64,000 nt of DNA from Amorphophallus konjac (lineage: Eukaryota > Streptophyta > Magnoliopsida > Alismatales > Araceae), in assembly GCA_022559845.1 (NCBI GenBank), contig CM040129.1, positions 1,984,001-2,048,000 of the forward strand, given 5' to 3'. The position numbers were made by a program, and so were the translations under genes. Shown one piece after another: positions 1-12,098 of the stretch. Position 1 is the stretch's first letter. Each line of letters starts with the position of its first letter. The notes beneath the pieces are model-generated. The model saw only the letters and a program-made list of their open reading frames with translations. It did no database searches and was not told the origin of the DNA.

Positions 1-16
1 CCTCTCGGGGCCGCTG

Positions 17-1816
17 CTACGCAAGCCGCTCCACATCCCGGCGAATCCGGGAAAAGCGGGTCTGCAGGTACTCGATGTCTAGTGAAATAGGAGGTAGGTC
101 CTCCCGCAGAAGTTGACTCTCCTCAGCCTTCCAGATCACTGAGGCCCTCCGGCGATATAGATGGTTGTGCTCGAACCACCCTGGGCATAATGAACGTCGA
201 ATCTCCCATGGCAATCCAACTCTAGTGTCGGCACCTACTCTGGCTTCCTGCTACAGTAGAAGTCCCACCAAGCCGCTGCTACTAGATGGCTGTCCCGGCT
301 CTAGTACAGTCGACCCGCTAAAGGAAACTCCTCGTTTGGTGAGATCGCCTGGTCGTACCTGAAGTTTCGGGAAAATCGATGTAGGTAGTAGGGATCCAGA
401 ACACTCACAGCAGACTGGTGTAGCGCCAGCACGACCGATCGAGTGTTGATCACCCACTCTGTGTACAACATGGCGTCTGGCTCCCGCTGATGTGGTAGGG
501 CGCAGGCCGCCCCATCCCCCGACGGTACCAGGACCAGGCGAAAGCCTCTCGTCGCGCCATTAAACAGGAGTCCATCCTCCCCTCTGTCTAGCAAGTAAGA
601 CAGGACCCTCCTAGCCCCCTCCAGCTGCGCCGCAGCATCTCCGTCCGACTGACCAGTAAAGCTGAACAATAAAGGGGCCGCCGGGTTCGCTATCGTCGTC
701 GTCGTCACCAGCCCCGGGAATAACAAACTGGCCCACACACTAACATAGTGCGTCGGCAGAAGTAGACTCCGCACACGTGGCACCGGGTGTACTGACAACA
801 CCCCCAAGCCGTCGTAAATGTTGGCTAGTGCCGCAGGAGCCAACGCCAGCCACCGACCCTCCGCCAGCAAACACGCAGACCATAGCAGCTCAGCCCGCAG
901 AATGCTATCCTCCTCGTGGGGGACCACAAACGTTGCCAGCCAGTATGCTAGATACGCAGCTAAGTGGGTCACGTCTAGCAGTCCATGGGGGTTCCACCCC
1001 TCTTGTGGTGCATAGATGTATCTGGAGTAGGTCCTGAACCGCAGCTCCACCCTTTGTATAGTCTTCCCACGGGGTCTGATCTTGTGCGAACTCCTAGTAA
1101 AATTAGAACGGCCCGTTGTAGAAATGATGGACCCATGCCTTCAAAGTCACTCGTGTAGTATGTGCCGCCTTCTCCCTCCCGGCTAGGGCTAAGTCCCTCC
1201 AGGTCTTCAGCAAGTAGCGATAGTTGTGGGGCACCCGGTAGCGGCCATGCCCATTAGTATGACTGCGATGGAGGTCATCCCGCACCACCTCCTCATAACC
1301 CTCGCCACTAATCAACAAGCCTGAAATCTTGAACAGAGACCACAAGTCCAGTGAGGTCTCTTCGTTAGCCGTCGCCACAGTGTTCCACCGGTGGTTGAAG
1401 CGCTCCGCCAGTGCCTGAATCAACACCGTGTAGCAGGGATACCCATATAGCGCTGCTGTCACAACATATCTGATCCATGTCCAGTCTAGAAGCACTCTAT
1501 AGTGGTGTACAATCCCCATCAGCCACTCGGTCGCACCTTGGTGGTACCGATGGGAGGAGATCACTGCCAAGCAACCGTACCAGCTCACGGCCGTCTGTCG
1601 AAGGATGCCATCCAGCAGACTGTGGTCATCATATCCTTCACCAGCAAACTGCAGCCCTGAAGTCTCCAACACCAGCCCATGGTCCCCTCGGTCTTGACCC
1701 GATGGTGGCCGTGCAAGTCCCAAGAAGCAGGACCCAGTGCTCCGACACGGACCCCGAACTGGTCCGCCCTGCTGAAGAAGCCCAAGCAATCCGCACTGGG
1801 AAACTGGCGCTGCCAC
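17..1816 (-). pseudogene. Plant mobile domain (PMD) protein relic
   Basis: Three minus-strand open stretches (1816-1103, 1050-301, 214-17) read in order like one PMD (aminotransferase-like plant mobile domain) protein. The upstream part has the motif LFKISGLLISGEGYEE, typical of the PMD N-terminal half. The middle part has AAYLAYWLATFVVP followed by LALAPAALANIYDGL, the usual second conserved block. PMD proteins occur as plant nuclear proteins (MAIN/MAIL1 type) and as passengers of transposable elements. The reading frame breaks between 1103 and 1050 (two stops and a shift) and again near 301, so this copy is dead. No retroelement ends are visible around it, and it may continue past the window edge. 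The family is fairly sure; whether it is a host gene or a transposon passenger is open. Confidence 0.65.
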
Positions 1817-1929
1817 TAGAAGTCTATAGAAAAACTCGGGAAGCTGCAGTAGGCGACCCCCTGCAGGCTATCTCTACCCAGCAAAATGGCCCGCTCTAGT
1901 CGGTGGCGCTCTCCAGCAACAAGAGTGTA

Positions 1930-3359
1930 ATGCCCGATAAATTACAAAGGTTAAAATAGGAGAAAAGATAATTAGATATTAATTTTATTCTAATTCTAAA
2001 TCAAGAAGAAATTTAATTATCGTTAGTGAAATTAACTTTATTTAAGATAAGAATAAAGGAAAAACTCAGAAAAATTAACCTAGAATAAATCCCATAAAAT
2101 ATGGTAAGCTAAGGTAACAACTTTTACCAAATCGAACCTCTCTTTGATACCCGAGACGACGATAAAATAAATAAGGTAGATAAATAAATTTGTTTAACAA
2201 TAGTAATATATAAATATATTTAAAGTCTGATTTAAATCTGAAATTAGTAAATTAATAATGGGCTAAAAGGCTAGAATGGGTTTAACCTAGAACCTCTATA
2301 CATTAATGGGCTTGGGCCTTAGTAATAATAAATATACTTATAATAAACATCAACTTTTAAACAATTAAAAAAGGACTAACCCAAGTAATAAAGTGAGCTA
2401 AAAGATAGTTAAAGGACCGTAACCCAATGAAATGGGCCTCATGTACACATGCTTGAGTGATTGGCTTAAAGACTATTGGGCCTTAAAATGAGAAAAAGGG
2501 GGGTGGTGAGGATATATGTACTTGGGCCTTTGAAAACACCAAACCCATGTTACCTTTGATACTACATGAGAGGTTTTTTGGTTCCCTGTTAACCCATATA
2601 TGTATAAGCCTTGTTCCCGTGGATGAATGGGTTTCAAGATTAGTGGGCCTTATGCTTAAACACATAATGGGTATTATCAAAATGCTAAAACCCTATCACC
2701 TTCGAACACATGCATGGACCTTTGGAACAAACAAACTCATGTTACGTTCGATAGCTGCATGGTTGTTTAGTGTTTTTTGACAAAACAGGGGAAGTGGCTG
2801 CGGTTGTGGCAGGGAAAAGATTAACATGGGAAACTCATTAGGATTAACTTTAGAGATTTTAGTTCCTATAGGATTCTAAATTCTAAGTATGACTCTTAGA
2901 TCCCATTAACCTATAAATATACCCGCTGCGAACAAGCAAAAGCCCTTGTTGTTGCTGCCGTTCATGAATCTTCGACTTTCTCCTACTACGGTGCGCTGCT
3001 GTAGCTATTGCTTCCTCCTGCGGTTGCCAAACGTGAAGCGTGAAGAGCTTCTGCTTCTTCTTCTGCTTCTCCTTCCTCCCGTGTCTTCTCCCATCAAACC
3101 AAGTAGGTTATCTCAATAAAACTCAAGCAAAAGATGGTGATAATAGCATGAATGAGAACCATCTTGATTAGATCCATGTTCCAGTTCCATACATTAGATC
3201 TATGTTCCAGTTCCATACATACCGTGTTACTACGTTTTACATAGGTTTTTAAGGCTTCTTGTTTCACGTGATGCACTTAACATGATTAAAAGTTTTATAA
3301 TAATGTAACCATATACCTAAAATTCTGGATAAATATTCTTTTGAAATCCCCACATTTTT
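1930..3359. other. AT-rich non-coding flank
   Basis: AT-rich DNA with no supported coding sequence; the short open frames here lack any recognisable motif. It contains a TATA-like site near 2912 and a pyrimidine-rich stretch at 2960-3090. It ends at the outer Sirevirus-type insertion and appears to be the pre-insertion target DNA that resumes at 54429. Confidence 0.5.
2912..2919 (+). promoter_or_regulatory. Possible TATA box (TATAAATA)
   Basis: TATAAATA is followed about 60 bp later by an ATG (2964) opening a short frame of about 50 codons in pyrimidine-rich DNA. It could be the start of a small gene or an old LTR cut by the insertion at 3365. No protein family is recognisable. Confidence 0.2.
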
Positions 3360-3364
3360 CTCTT
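3360..3364. repeat. Target-site duplication CTCTT (left copy)
   Basis: CTCTT directly abuts the LTR terminus TGTTGA at 3365. The same five bases directly follow the opposite LTR terminus TCAACA at 54423. Five-base duplications are what copia integrase makes, so this pair marks the outer insertion. A chance match is about 1 in 1000. Confidence 0.65.
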
Positions 3365-3692
3365 TGTTGAGTCCCAGAGGGTGGCAATCAAGAGGGGAGG
3401 GGTGAATTGATAGCCAATTAAAATGAAACTACCTACGAGAATTCTATACTAATTAAGCATACAAGCTCTAGCCTTACATTAACAGGATCACACTCGTGAA
3501 TGCGTGTGAAGTGGGTGTGATTGATAGAGAAAATGGTGAATGCTCACCTCACCGCGAAGCCCACTCGACAAGTAAACGGAATAGCAAACCACAAATGACA
3601 CACGGAATTTTTAGGTGGTTCGGATACACTGCCGTGTCCCCTACTTGGTTCCACCCCTCACACGGAGGATTAAGGCTTCACTATGTAGTGAA

Positions 3693-3693
<1 letters not shown>

Positions 3694-3732
<39 letters not shown>
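3694..3732. repeat. (CA)n microsatellite in LTR
   Basis: About 19 uninterrupted CA units near the LTR end. The equivalent site of the plus-strand LTR carries (GT)n at about 21074-21096. Long open frames read through it are artefacts of the repeat. Confidence 0.95.
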
Positions 3733-3734
<2 letters not shown>

Positions 3735-4190
3735 CTTCCGATCTGGTAGCCAAACGCGCACAAGCGCACATACACACACACACGTTCGTGTTTCCGAACG
3801 CGAACATCACACACAAGAATCTGAAGTTATGATTACACAAATATTCAAGATCAAGCAAAATGATTCAGAATGAGAAGTTTAGAAAGTGATTTATCCTGAT
3901 CGGTGCTCCCCCTATCACTTCAGCGAATTTCGTCGAACACTTGGTGCACCCCGATGATTGTTCTTGACGATTGTGGTCAGATGTGGCACGATCTTGAACT
4001 CCACGCAGCCAACCAGTAGGATGTCAATTTGGAGACTTGAATCCCTCTTCTTTCCTTCACTTTCACGCACACAACAAGGTGGAAGAAGAGTTGTGGCTGC
4101 TGGTTGCGACTTGCACTCACAAGGGTTAGAGCAAAAACCCAAAATCAGAAGATACGAATTTCTCTTAGGGTTTTCATCTCAATAGGATGA

Positions 4191-4197
4191 TATATAT
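4191..4197 (-). promoter_or_regulatory. LTR TATA box
   Basis: TATATAT on the minus strand, 139 bp downstream of the nearest GGTCGACC palindrome (4336). Homologous boxes lie at 15796-15802 (-) and 20611-20617 (+). Confidence 0.6.
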
Positions 4198-4335
4198 GCT
4201 AAGGGTGGTCAAGGGATGTCTAGAGGACAAGATCCGCACATCAAGAAGTGGTTTAGGGATAGCCACACAAGTGTGGTTTGACATTAAGATCGCATGGACA
4301 AGAGTCCACAATCACGGCGCCGCCCAGACCGAAAA

Positions 4336-4652
4336 GGGTCGACCTTTGGGGTCGACCCTCGTGAGAGGCCAGAAGGGCCAGACGGCATGGGTCGACCCTT
4401 GGGGTCGACCCTCTCAGGAACCCTTGCTGGTTTCACAAAATTTGCATCTTGAGTTTTCAGGGTCAACCCTTGCGGTCGACCATTGCAGGTCTTGTGAAAG
4501 AGCCCGCCGGGTTCACAAATTAAATCGCCAGGGGGCGACCCTTGGGGTCAACTGGGGGTCGACCCAATGGGTCGACCCTTTCAGCTAGAGATGAAAAGGT
4601 CTTGATAAAAAGAACCAGGGGGCCTAGGGGTCAACCCAAGGGGTCGACCCGT
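4336..4652. promoter_or_regulatory. GGGTCGACCC palindrome array (LTR U3)
   Basis: Several perfect or near-perfect GGGTCGACCC palindromes, mostly as pairs 3-4 bp apart (GGGTCGACCCTTGGGGTCGACCC type), plus variants with one base changed (GGTCAACC, GGGCGACCC). They sit upstream of the TATA box in the U3 region. Palindromic LTR motifs are reported for Sireviruses of other plants, with different sequence. A regulatory role is inferred from position. Confidence 0.7.
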
Positions 4653-5106
4653 TTTCCAGAACATCCAAGATATTGATTGAAAGACTCACTAAGTCCAAGA
4701 ACAAGTCTAGGGGTTCAAGATGATTTTTAAAGCATGAGAGGAAATGAAATTCAAACCATTTAAACATAGATGAGTCCTAAATCAATTTAATCCTTGAGAT
4801 CAAAATAATGAACTTCAAACCACACATTCATAAGTCAATATGTTGAAGTTGATCTCACCAACCGTCCTCGAACGTTGGTAATCTTTGGCCATATAGATTG
4901 TCCTGTCAAAATAACTTCTGAATTAGATTCTTCGTCCAAATTCAAATCAAAACACTTACTTGAGATGATGTTCTTGAGACTTCTAAACGCCAAACCCTTA
5001 TGTGATCACTTCCAAAACGTTAGACAAGCTCATTTTCAGTTCATATAAATTCATTTGGTCATCATCAAAATTCATAAGACATAATACATGAGGAGGGGGT
5101 TCAACA

Positions 5107-5120
5107 ATCTCCCCCTTTTT
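5107..5120 (-). other. Polypurine tract next to 3' LTR
   Basis: On the minus strand AAAAAGGGGGAGAT directly precedes the LTR start TGTTGA, as expected of the plus-strand primer. A second purine run (about 5483-5494) lies further upstream on the minus strand; several tracts between env-like ORF and LTR are a Sirevirus trait. Confidence 0.8.
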
Positions 5121-5561
5121 GATGATGACAAAATTCTATATAAAAACTTCATTCCATGAACAGTTGAAACCACATTATCATGAATCATTCCATCTCACCA
5201 TATTGAACCGATATAAAAGACAACACAATATAAAACAACACAATATGTAAGATTGATTAACATTGCATATTTCCACAAGGTCTTGCCGACAACAAATTGT
5301 AAGGGGTGCAAAGTCTGAAATGCAAATAGCAAGATGCAATGTATGAGACTCAACTGAACACAACTGAAATGCAAACTGAAATGCAACAAGACTAAAATGC
5401 AACATTGCTAATGAACTAGGAAAATGAGGAAAGCATACGCATACATACATCACACAATACATATAAGTAACCGAATAGTCTTTTCTCCCCCTTTGGCAGC
5501 ATCAAAAAGGAGGGGGTGAAATAAGGATAACAACTGTGCCAAATAGAAGGAGCATCATAGT

Positions 5562-6143
5562 CTATTCATCATTATCATCCGGAGTGGAGGGACTTGGGTG
5601 ACGCCTAATATATGCCGAAATTTCATCCAGCAGGTGGGTTTGGTCGGCCAAAGCGTCAGTGACGTATTGAGAGTGCTCCTGGTGAGAGAGTGTCAGATCT
5701 GAGAGTTCAAGTTGCATAGCTGCCATGGTCTCCCCATACTCGTCTAACCGATCATCAATGGTATCTAATCGATCCATGATTAGCTGAACCGCCTCGGAAG
5801 GCATGTCCTCAACAGGAATATGTGGCTGTTGCATATCGGCCTGTGCATCATCATCATCCTCCTCCTCGGAACTGATTTCATGTGCAGCACTTTTCAATGT
5901 CCGGACCAAGTTACCATATCGTAGTTCATAGCCCATATTATGGCAAATAGAATGAACAGTAAATATATCAGCCTCTCTAATGTCCTGAGAAGATTCTTTT
6001 GAGAGGTTGATGTCCAGGTGTGCAAATATAGCAGTAAGTGCGGCGGCATAAGGAAGAGTTCTGTTCTTGTGCTTCATGCTGTTACACTTATGAGCTAAAA
6101 ATATTGCTGGAAAATTAACTGGAAGACCACCCACGAGACAGAG
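5562..6143 (-). pseudogene. Env-like ORF, C-terminal fragment
   Basis: Encodes the last ~190 residues of the Sirevirus env-like protein seen whole at 22942-24072. It has the acidic EEEDDDDA stretch followed by a coiled-coil-like tail (MDRLDTIDDRLDEYGETM). The stop lies at the same relative place as in the other copies. The frame ends at 6143, inside the sequence homologous to CCACCCATGAGACAG, where the neighbouring gag-only element begins. The N-terminal ~190 residues are therefore missing. The function of the env-like protein is unknown; membrane fusion is not supported by this sequence. Confidence 0.75.
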
Positions 6144-7260
6144 GGGGGTGAATTGGGTGATTACAAATTTTAAGGAAACTCTCCGCTTTTTAACAAGTGT
6201 AATGAAACAACAATTAAAACATCAAATATGATGAACATGCAAGTAAGATTACAACCTACACTAACCCCCACACTAGACGACAAGATGAATGCTGCGTGGT
6301 GGAGTAAACTCCTTACAATAAGATTAAGGAAGTTGATTATGTCAATAAATAGATTCTCTCAATCTCATCGTTCCCACACGATCATATAAGAGGATTCAAC
6401 AATCAAACCAAGCCAACGCACAAAGCAAACCACAATGCATAAGGATTTTAAGGTGGTTCGGGACCTCGACGGGCTCCCTACGTCCACCCCTCACCAAACT
6501 AGGTGAGGCTTCGCTCGGGGATAAATCCCCAAATGGAGACGACGTGCCAACCACACACGCAGGACGACGCCTGCACACACACACGGGGACGAGCGCCAGT
6601 AAACACATACACACACATGGAGACGATGTCTCCAACACGATCCAGCAGGCAGATCAACAAAACGCACACACGCTGCGACAAGTGCAGCAAACCTCACACA
6701 CACGTAGATCTAGGAAGACTTACGCACACACATGAATCAAATACGACACACACAAATAACCACGGATCTAACAACGATCCACACACATATAAGTATGCAG
6801 TTTATAGGAAATACAAATCTGAAACCTAAAACGCAATAAGGCATAGTTGAGAAAAACTCCTGATTTGGCTCCCCTATGAATGTATGTTGTTGATCTTGAA
6901 TGTGGCTTCAATCTCCACTTGATCAGAGCTTTACTCCGGGCCTGCTTGGCTCTTCTTTTCCTTGAATAGCACTCTCTTTATCTCCCTTGAATCTTTCTTG
7001 ACTCCCCTTAGATCGTTCTTGAAGGATGATGAAGGATTCTAGCACGAATGGATGTTGAAGCTTGATTCTCTATGCAACTTCTGGTTGGGGATCGATTGCA
7101 AACTTGTTTGCAGCTTGTTCCCTTCACTTTCACGCTCAAAATATGGTGGAAGAAGCCTTGGAGCTGCTACCTACGACCTGCACACACAAGGGTTAGAAGA
7201 AAAATGAATTTCAGATCTAGCACGCCCTCTCCTTCTTAGGGTTTACAACCTAATAAGATG

Positions 7261-7268
7261 TATATATA
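7261..7268 (-). promoter_or_regulatory. LTR TATA box of the gag-only element
   Basis: TATATATA on the minus strand, 140 bp from the nearest GGGTCGACCC palindrome (starts 7408). This is the same spacing as in the other LTR family. Confidence 0.55.
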
Positions 7269-7407
7269 AGTTTAGGACGGTCAAGAGACAGTCTAGGGAC
7301 CAGATCCACACTTTGTGGAGTGATTTGTGGAAGTTGGACTCGGATTGGAAGACTTTAGGGGCAAGAAAACGGCGGTCAACAATGGTGGCTGGAGGTCCGA
7401 CCGGAAT

Positions 7408-7752
7408 GGGTCGACCCTTGGGGTCGACCCTCGTGAGAGGTTTAAAGACCCAAAAGCAATGGGTCGACCCTTGGGGTCGACCCTCGTGAACAGCCATGCT
7501 GGATATGGGTATTAGCTCACAGGGGTCGACCCTTGGGGTCGACCCTCGGGGGGGTTTTGAATTCCTGGGCATATGGGTCGACCCTTGGGGTCGACCCTTT
7601 CAGTTCCCCGTGTTGGAATTAAAAAGAGACCCACAGGGGTCGACCCCAGGGGTTGACCCTCGCGTTCCCAGAACCCAAACAGCTAGTTCTGGGTTACATG
7701 GGTCGACCCTTGGGGTCGACCCTTCCATGGGTCGACCCCAGGGGTCAACCCT
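7408..7752. promoter_or_regulatory. GGGTCGACCC palindrome array
   Basis: At least six paired GGGTCGACCC palindromes, each pair separated by TTG or CAG, spaced 30-60 bp apart, in the U3 of this LTR. Spacer sequences between pairs are unrelated to each other and to those of the other LTR family, while the palindromes themselves are kept. Confidence 0.75.
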
Positions 7753-7785
7753 TTCAGGCAGACAACATGAAATACACGATGTATA

Positions 7786-8640
7786 GACTTCGTGTATGCA
7801 GCGATGTATAGACCTGATGAGATGATGCATGAACAAGCCACCAGTGTACATACTTTGTGTGCATGTGACAACATTGTACAGACTTGATCTTGCGAACACA
7901 GGCTGTACGGACTTTGAATGATGCATGCACAAGACGAAGTACAGACTTTGAATGATGCATGCACAAGATGATGTACATACTTTGAATGATGCATGCACAA
8001 GACGATGTACAGACTTGATCTTGCGAACACAGGCTATACAGACTTTGAGTTATGCATGCTACAGGGCAATGTATAGACTTGCTAGAGCCGAGCGTACAGA
8101 CTTTGAATGCATGCCATAGGACGATGTACAGACTTGCTAGAGAAGAGTGTACAGACTTTGTATGCATGTCATAGGACGATGTACAGACTTGCTAGAGAAG
8201 AGTGTATAGACTTTGAAGAATGTATGGAGTTTGAAGAGTGTATAGACTTTGAAGAATGAATGGAGTTTGAAGAGTGTATAGACTTTGAATTTGTGCTAGC
8301 AGCCAACGTACAGACTTTGAGTCTGTGCAATCAGCCAACGTACAGACTTCGTGTTGTAGGATGTATATACTTGCTGATGTATAGACTTGCTGGCTATATA
8401 GACTTGCTGATGTATAGACTTGCTGGCTGTATAGACTTGCTGATGTATAGACTTGCTGCTGAAGGATGTACAGACTTGCTGTTGAAGAATGTACAGACTT
8501 GCTGTTGTATAGACTTGCTGTGCACTGAGCTGATGGATGTATAGACTTGATGTGCCTGCAACCAATGTATAGACTTTGATATGCGAATGACAAACAATGC
8601 ACCGATGCAAACCGTGAAATGCACAGACTTTATGTGTAGT
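7786..8640. repeat. Short interspersed tandem repeat, core TGTAYAGACTT
   Basis: Several dozen copies of TGTACAGACTTTG / TGTATAGACTTGC at irregular 15-55 bp spacing, partly organised in larger units such as the ~55-bp unit at 8060-8210. The core includes TGTACA, itself a palindrome. Open frames across it in several phases are products of the repeat. It lies in the distal U3, farther from the TATA box than the GTCGAC array. Confidence 0.85.
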
Positions 8641-11092
8641 AGCATAAGAGATGCACCGATTATATGAATGAACCAATGCAAGATATGAACAGTGGTATGC
8701 ACTGATGCATTGCTCATCCACACAACCTGTTCGATGAAATGACTAACTGCTTAAACAGATACACAATGACATCATATGTAAGCATAGTGTGACTTATGGT
8801 AGTTACTATCATCAAAACCATAACAGTAATCATGGTGCACACGTATTCAACATTCTCCCCCTTTTTGATGATGGCAACACTGTGAGTCATTATATGGCAA
8901 AAATAGCCAAGAAGGCAAAGTTTATGACATATGTAACATGTGCAGCTCAAGATCCATGATAGTGAAGCATGTGAATGCAGATATGTATGCATGGAGAAGT
9001 AAAGTGTATGAATGCTATGCATAAACCCTCATCATAAATGAAGATTTTCTCCCAATGATGAATCCCCAATTATGAATCCAGCAATCATGAGAATGTTTTT
9101 CTCCCCTAATCATGAAACCAGCAAACATGAATCACATGAAATATTTCTCCCCCTTTGACATTATCAAAAAGCGGGGTAATGCCAATCATACTCCCTCAGG
9201 AAGACGAAACAAAGGAGAGGCACATTGTAGCATGATAAATGTGCAAGGAACAATAACCGACATTTGAAATTCTAAAGAAGCAAGAGTAAGTTATAAATAC
9301 GTGGGTTCATGGAATGTATGGGAAACACCAATTGTTGGCTAGAGAATATACCAAATGTTGATTACTTGGTTGTGCCCAATTTTTCTCCTCATTTGCCAAG
9401 CAAACACAAGAATTCATTGAGCAAGTAAATAGCATGGGAAGTCGACTCAAATTTTTTTTTGGTTTTCAGTATTTTCCAGATTTTTAATTTTTGATTTGTG
9501 GTTTGAAATGTATGAGATGCAACTAAGATGCATACACAAGCAAACAAATAGATATATATATATATATACATGCAACACAGCTCCCCCGTACTTATTTAAG
9601 AGGGGATGGGTATAGGAAAGATGCAAGAGAGTCATGATAATCGGAATACACATGTGTCGCACATGGGAGATTTTCCAATCATATAGGAGATTAATGCAAT
9701 TGCTAATGCAGTCAATTAACTTTCTGAATACATATTAAATCAAATTCTCAGATGTGTAAGTGAGTAACATGAAAAATGATGGTTTCAATATAGATATTTA
9801 GATTTTTAGATCAACACAGGGAGACATTTTACAGACTGCACTTCAATTTTGAGAACAGCGTATTGGAGGCTACGCTCTACCACAATTGAGTTTTCACCAA
9901 CATTTTTTCATCTCAACCAGTATCACATATTAGTCAGAATTTTTCAAGAGTGATCAGGTTCAAAATGATTCCTTTTTACGCGAGTAGACGCATGGAGCTC
10001 ATGCCAGAATCCCCGGTTACTTAGAATACTGAACTATCTCACCTCATTTTGAACAGAGGTACTAGTCCACACTTTTCAGATATGAACCACATCACGTCTC
10101 AGGTGACATGTGCGTAATTTACTCAGTGAGACCAAGCATTGCTCTGCCGTTCATTTTTATTTCAGATTTTTCAACAAAGATAGGTAGGCAGCTTTTTCCT
10201 CAACTGTCTCTTCAACATACATGCAGCAAGTTTAACATCTCAAGAGTGTTGAAAAGAGATTCATATATCCTTATCTTTAGCACTCATTTTCATATTTTGT
10301 GTATGAAATGTGCGAATTTGATTCAGCATGTATATCGAAAATATCATGAATACATAACAATACAACTCCCCCTAAATAGATGCACTTTTACTCCCCCCAA
10401 AGTGTACAACATGAAGCACACCGATAATGACTTCAAATGCAACATTATTTATCAAGAAAGCATAAGGTCATAGAAATTTCAAGGATGGGGGTGAATAGCA
10501 TGTACTAACACACAAGCACACATTGGGAGTTTATGCAAATGCACTATGATATGCATGCAAACAATGTGATGTCAATTTGATACCAATTGAATGGATGCCA
10601 AAAGAATGAACTAAGTGCGACTAATACATGAGTTCTAATGCAATGCAGAAATTAACATGGGTGCAAAGTGTGTGTTTTTAGTTTTTCATTTGAGTGAACT
10701 AAATGCACCTAATGCATTGGATTCTGATGTATGCAACCTATAGCTGTATGAGAATAAAAGACAGGATGCAAAAATAAGATGAGAGCTTTGATTTCCAAGC
10801 CAGTGTGACAGAAATCTTATTTAGTTCATCCTCATTCAATCCATGAATCAGCAAACATTGTTTATGACAAGACCTTTATGAATAAGGGTGCATAAATGAT
10901 CAAAAGTAAGCAATGCAACCCAAATTTCAGAATTATTCAAAAATAGATTTTCAAAGGTCTTTCACAAGTTTTGAAATGAGAGTTCATCCAAAAGTCAAAT
11001 GTATGGATCACTTAATCACAAACCTATTTTCAATTCACATAACTCATCTCAGGGATTCATTCAACAATTAATCAATCACAAGCCAATCAAGA

Positions 11093-11199
11093 TCTGGTAC
11101 GAGGCGGAGATTTTAGTCCAAAGACCCAACTCAACGCATAGGGAATACTTCCAAGTGGATATAATCCACTCTTTCACAAACGCCATTTGATATACCAGA
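11093..11199 (-). other. Structured RNA module, copy A
   Basis: A 107-nt segment closed by TCTGGTA (11093-11099) and TACCAGA (11193-11199). Inside are a 7-bp hairpin AGTGGAT-ATA-ATCCACT (11154-11170) and a short hairpin at 11115-11126. On the minus strand the latter pairs GGTC with GACT through a G-U wobble, whereas on the plus strand it has an A-C mismatch. Copies B and C share the order and conserve pairing rather than sequence. The function is unknown. It lies in the non-coding region downstream of gag. Confidence 0.5.
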
Positions 11200-11991
11200 C
11201 ATGCAATTCAATTCAAGTGTCATTCAGTAACCATCCACTTCATGCACATCTCTCAAGGTTTTCATTTTGTTAAATCAATTGAGTATGTTCATCACATCAA
11301 ACTAAATTCAACCAATTTGTCACAGCATGCTAGTGAATGACAACTCAAGTTTTTAGAATCAACACTTGTCATCTAAAGGTATCACCAAGTGACAAAAAGG
11401 CCATTGCATGAGTTGATAAGGATGAATTACCTTAGTTCAGAAGACAAGATTGGAAGCCTTCAATCACTATGATCACCAACCTCACGGAGGTTGATATTTC
11501 AGATTTTACTTTCTTACCTTTACCTTGAGAATCCTTTTTCTTCCAAGTCTTTCACCTATTGAACCCATCCTTCGTTAACAGAGATGCGCACTTTTCATAC
11601 CATGTCTTGGATACTATCAAGATCACTTCCTATCTCCCGGTAGTGGATTGAGGAAATTTTTATCATTTTCATCCTTGCAAGGTATTCCTCATTTGATTCA
11701 AGCTTGGTCATGGCCAGCCCATCAGCATTTAGATTTTGGGAGTGTAATCTGCATCCAAGAACAACAAGAATTGATTTGTCAATTTTGATTCAAATTGTTT
11801 AACAATGACATGACAAATTCATTTTAACAACCAACATCCCCTAGACAGCTCTAGATGCAATGCATGACTCATGTGTGAACCCAAACATTAATCCCATATG
11901 ATGAATGTGGTTGCTCACCCTTAGTGTGTGCATGAATGCAAGATGTTCAGTAACAATCCAATGCCATATGCAGCATTTTGAGTCAATGACT

Positions 11992-12098
11992 CATAGTACT
12001 AGGCGGAGAACTTAGATCCGAGGATCACCTCACGCGTAGTGATAGCTTTTGGACAGGCGTAACCTGCCCTTCCACTTGTCACCATTTGATATACTATG
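11992..12098 (-). other. Structured RNA module, copy B
   Basis: A 107-nt segment with outer arms CATAGTA/TACTATG (11992-11998, 12092-12098); GACT/AGTC extends the stem past a one-base bulge. The hairpin 12051-12069 pairs GGGCAGG with CCTGTCC on the minus strand, including a G-U pair that is an A-C mismatch on the plus strand. A GATC-loop-GATC hairpin lies at 12015-12026. Shared unpaired blocks with copies A and C are CTCYGCC and GGTATAT-like runs. Confidence 0.5.

Larger units (their letters stand above)
3365..5106 (-). repeat. Sirevirus-type LTR (complete, 3' LTR)
   Basis: Bounded by TGTTGA (plus-strand low end) and TCAACA (5101-5106), so on the minus strand it reads TGTTGAAC...TCAACA. A polypurine tract follows at the high end, which makes this a 3' LTR. 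Order on the minus strand: unique head, GGGTCGACCC palindrome array, TATATAT box (4191-4197), leader, CA/GT microsatellite (3694-3732), end. The 1764-bp plus-strand copy at 19683-21446 has the same order. Confidence 0.85.
6144..8852 (-). repeat. LTR of the gag-only element (about 2.7 kb)
   Basis: On the minus strand it starts TGTTGAATAC at 8852, directly after a purine tract (AAAAAGGGGGAGAA). Blocks matching the 3365-5106 LTR family in order show it is a diverged relative: GGGGGTGAATTGGG, the GGTGGTTCGG block, TATATATA (7261-7268) and a GGGTCGACCC array. It differs by a long insertion of short tandem repeats at 7786-8640. Confidence 0.75.

Noticed and set aside
3496..3873. Open frames across the CA/GT microsatellite and similar runs
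   Set aside because: Product is poly-His/Thr from a dinucleotide repeat in the LTR leader; frames exist on both strands.
4187..4588. Many frames encoding GSTLGVDPRG-type repeats (also near 7240-7786, 15790-16155, 20249-20554, 21550-21968)
   Set aside because: They translate the GGGTCGACCC palindromes in several phases and both strands; they are promoter DNA, not genes.
5178..5462. Conserved short frame (MYCVMYVCVCFPHF...) repeated in each post-env spacer
   Set aside because: Conserved only because the whole spacer is; it lies between stop and polypurine tract, has shifts between copies and no domain.
7786..8640. CRISPR-like look of short repeats with spacers
   Set aside because: Repeat units are short and degenerate, spacing is irregular, and the array lies in a plant LTR with no cas genes.
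11093..11199. Hammerhead ribozyme in the structured module
   Set aside because: The CUGAUGA and GAAA core sequences are absent on both strands in all three copies.
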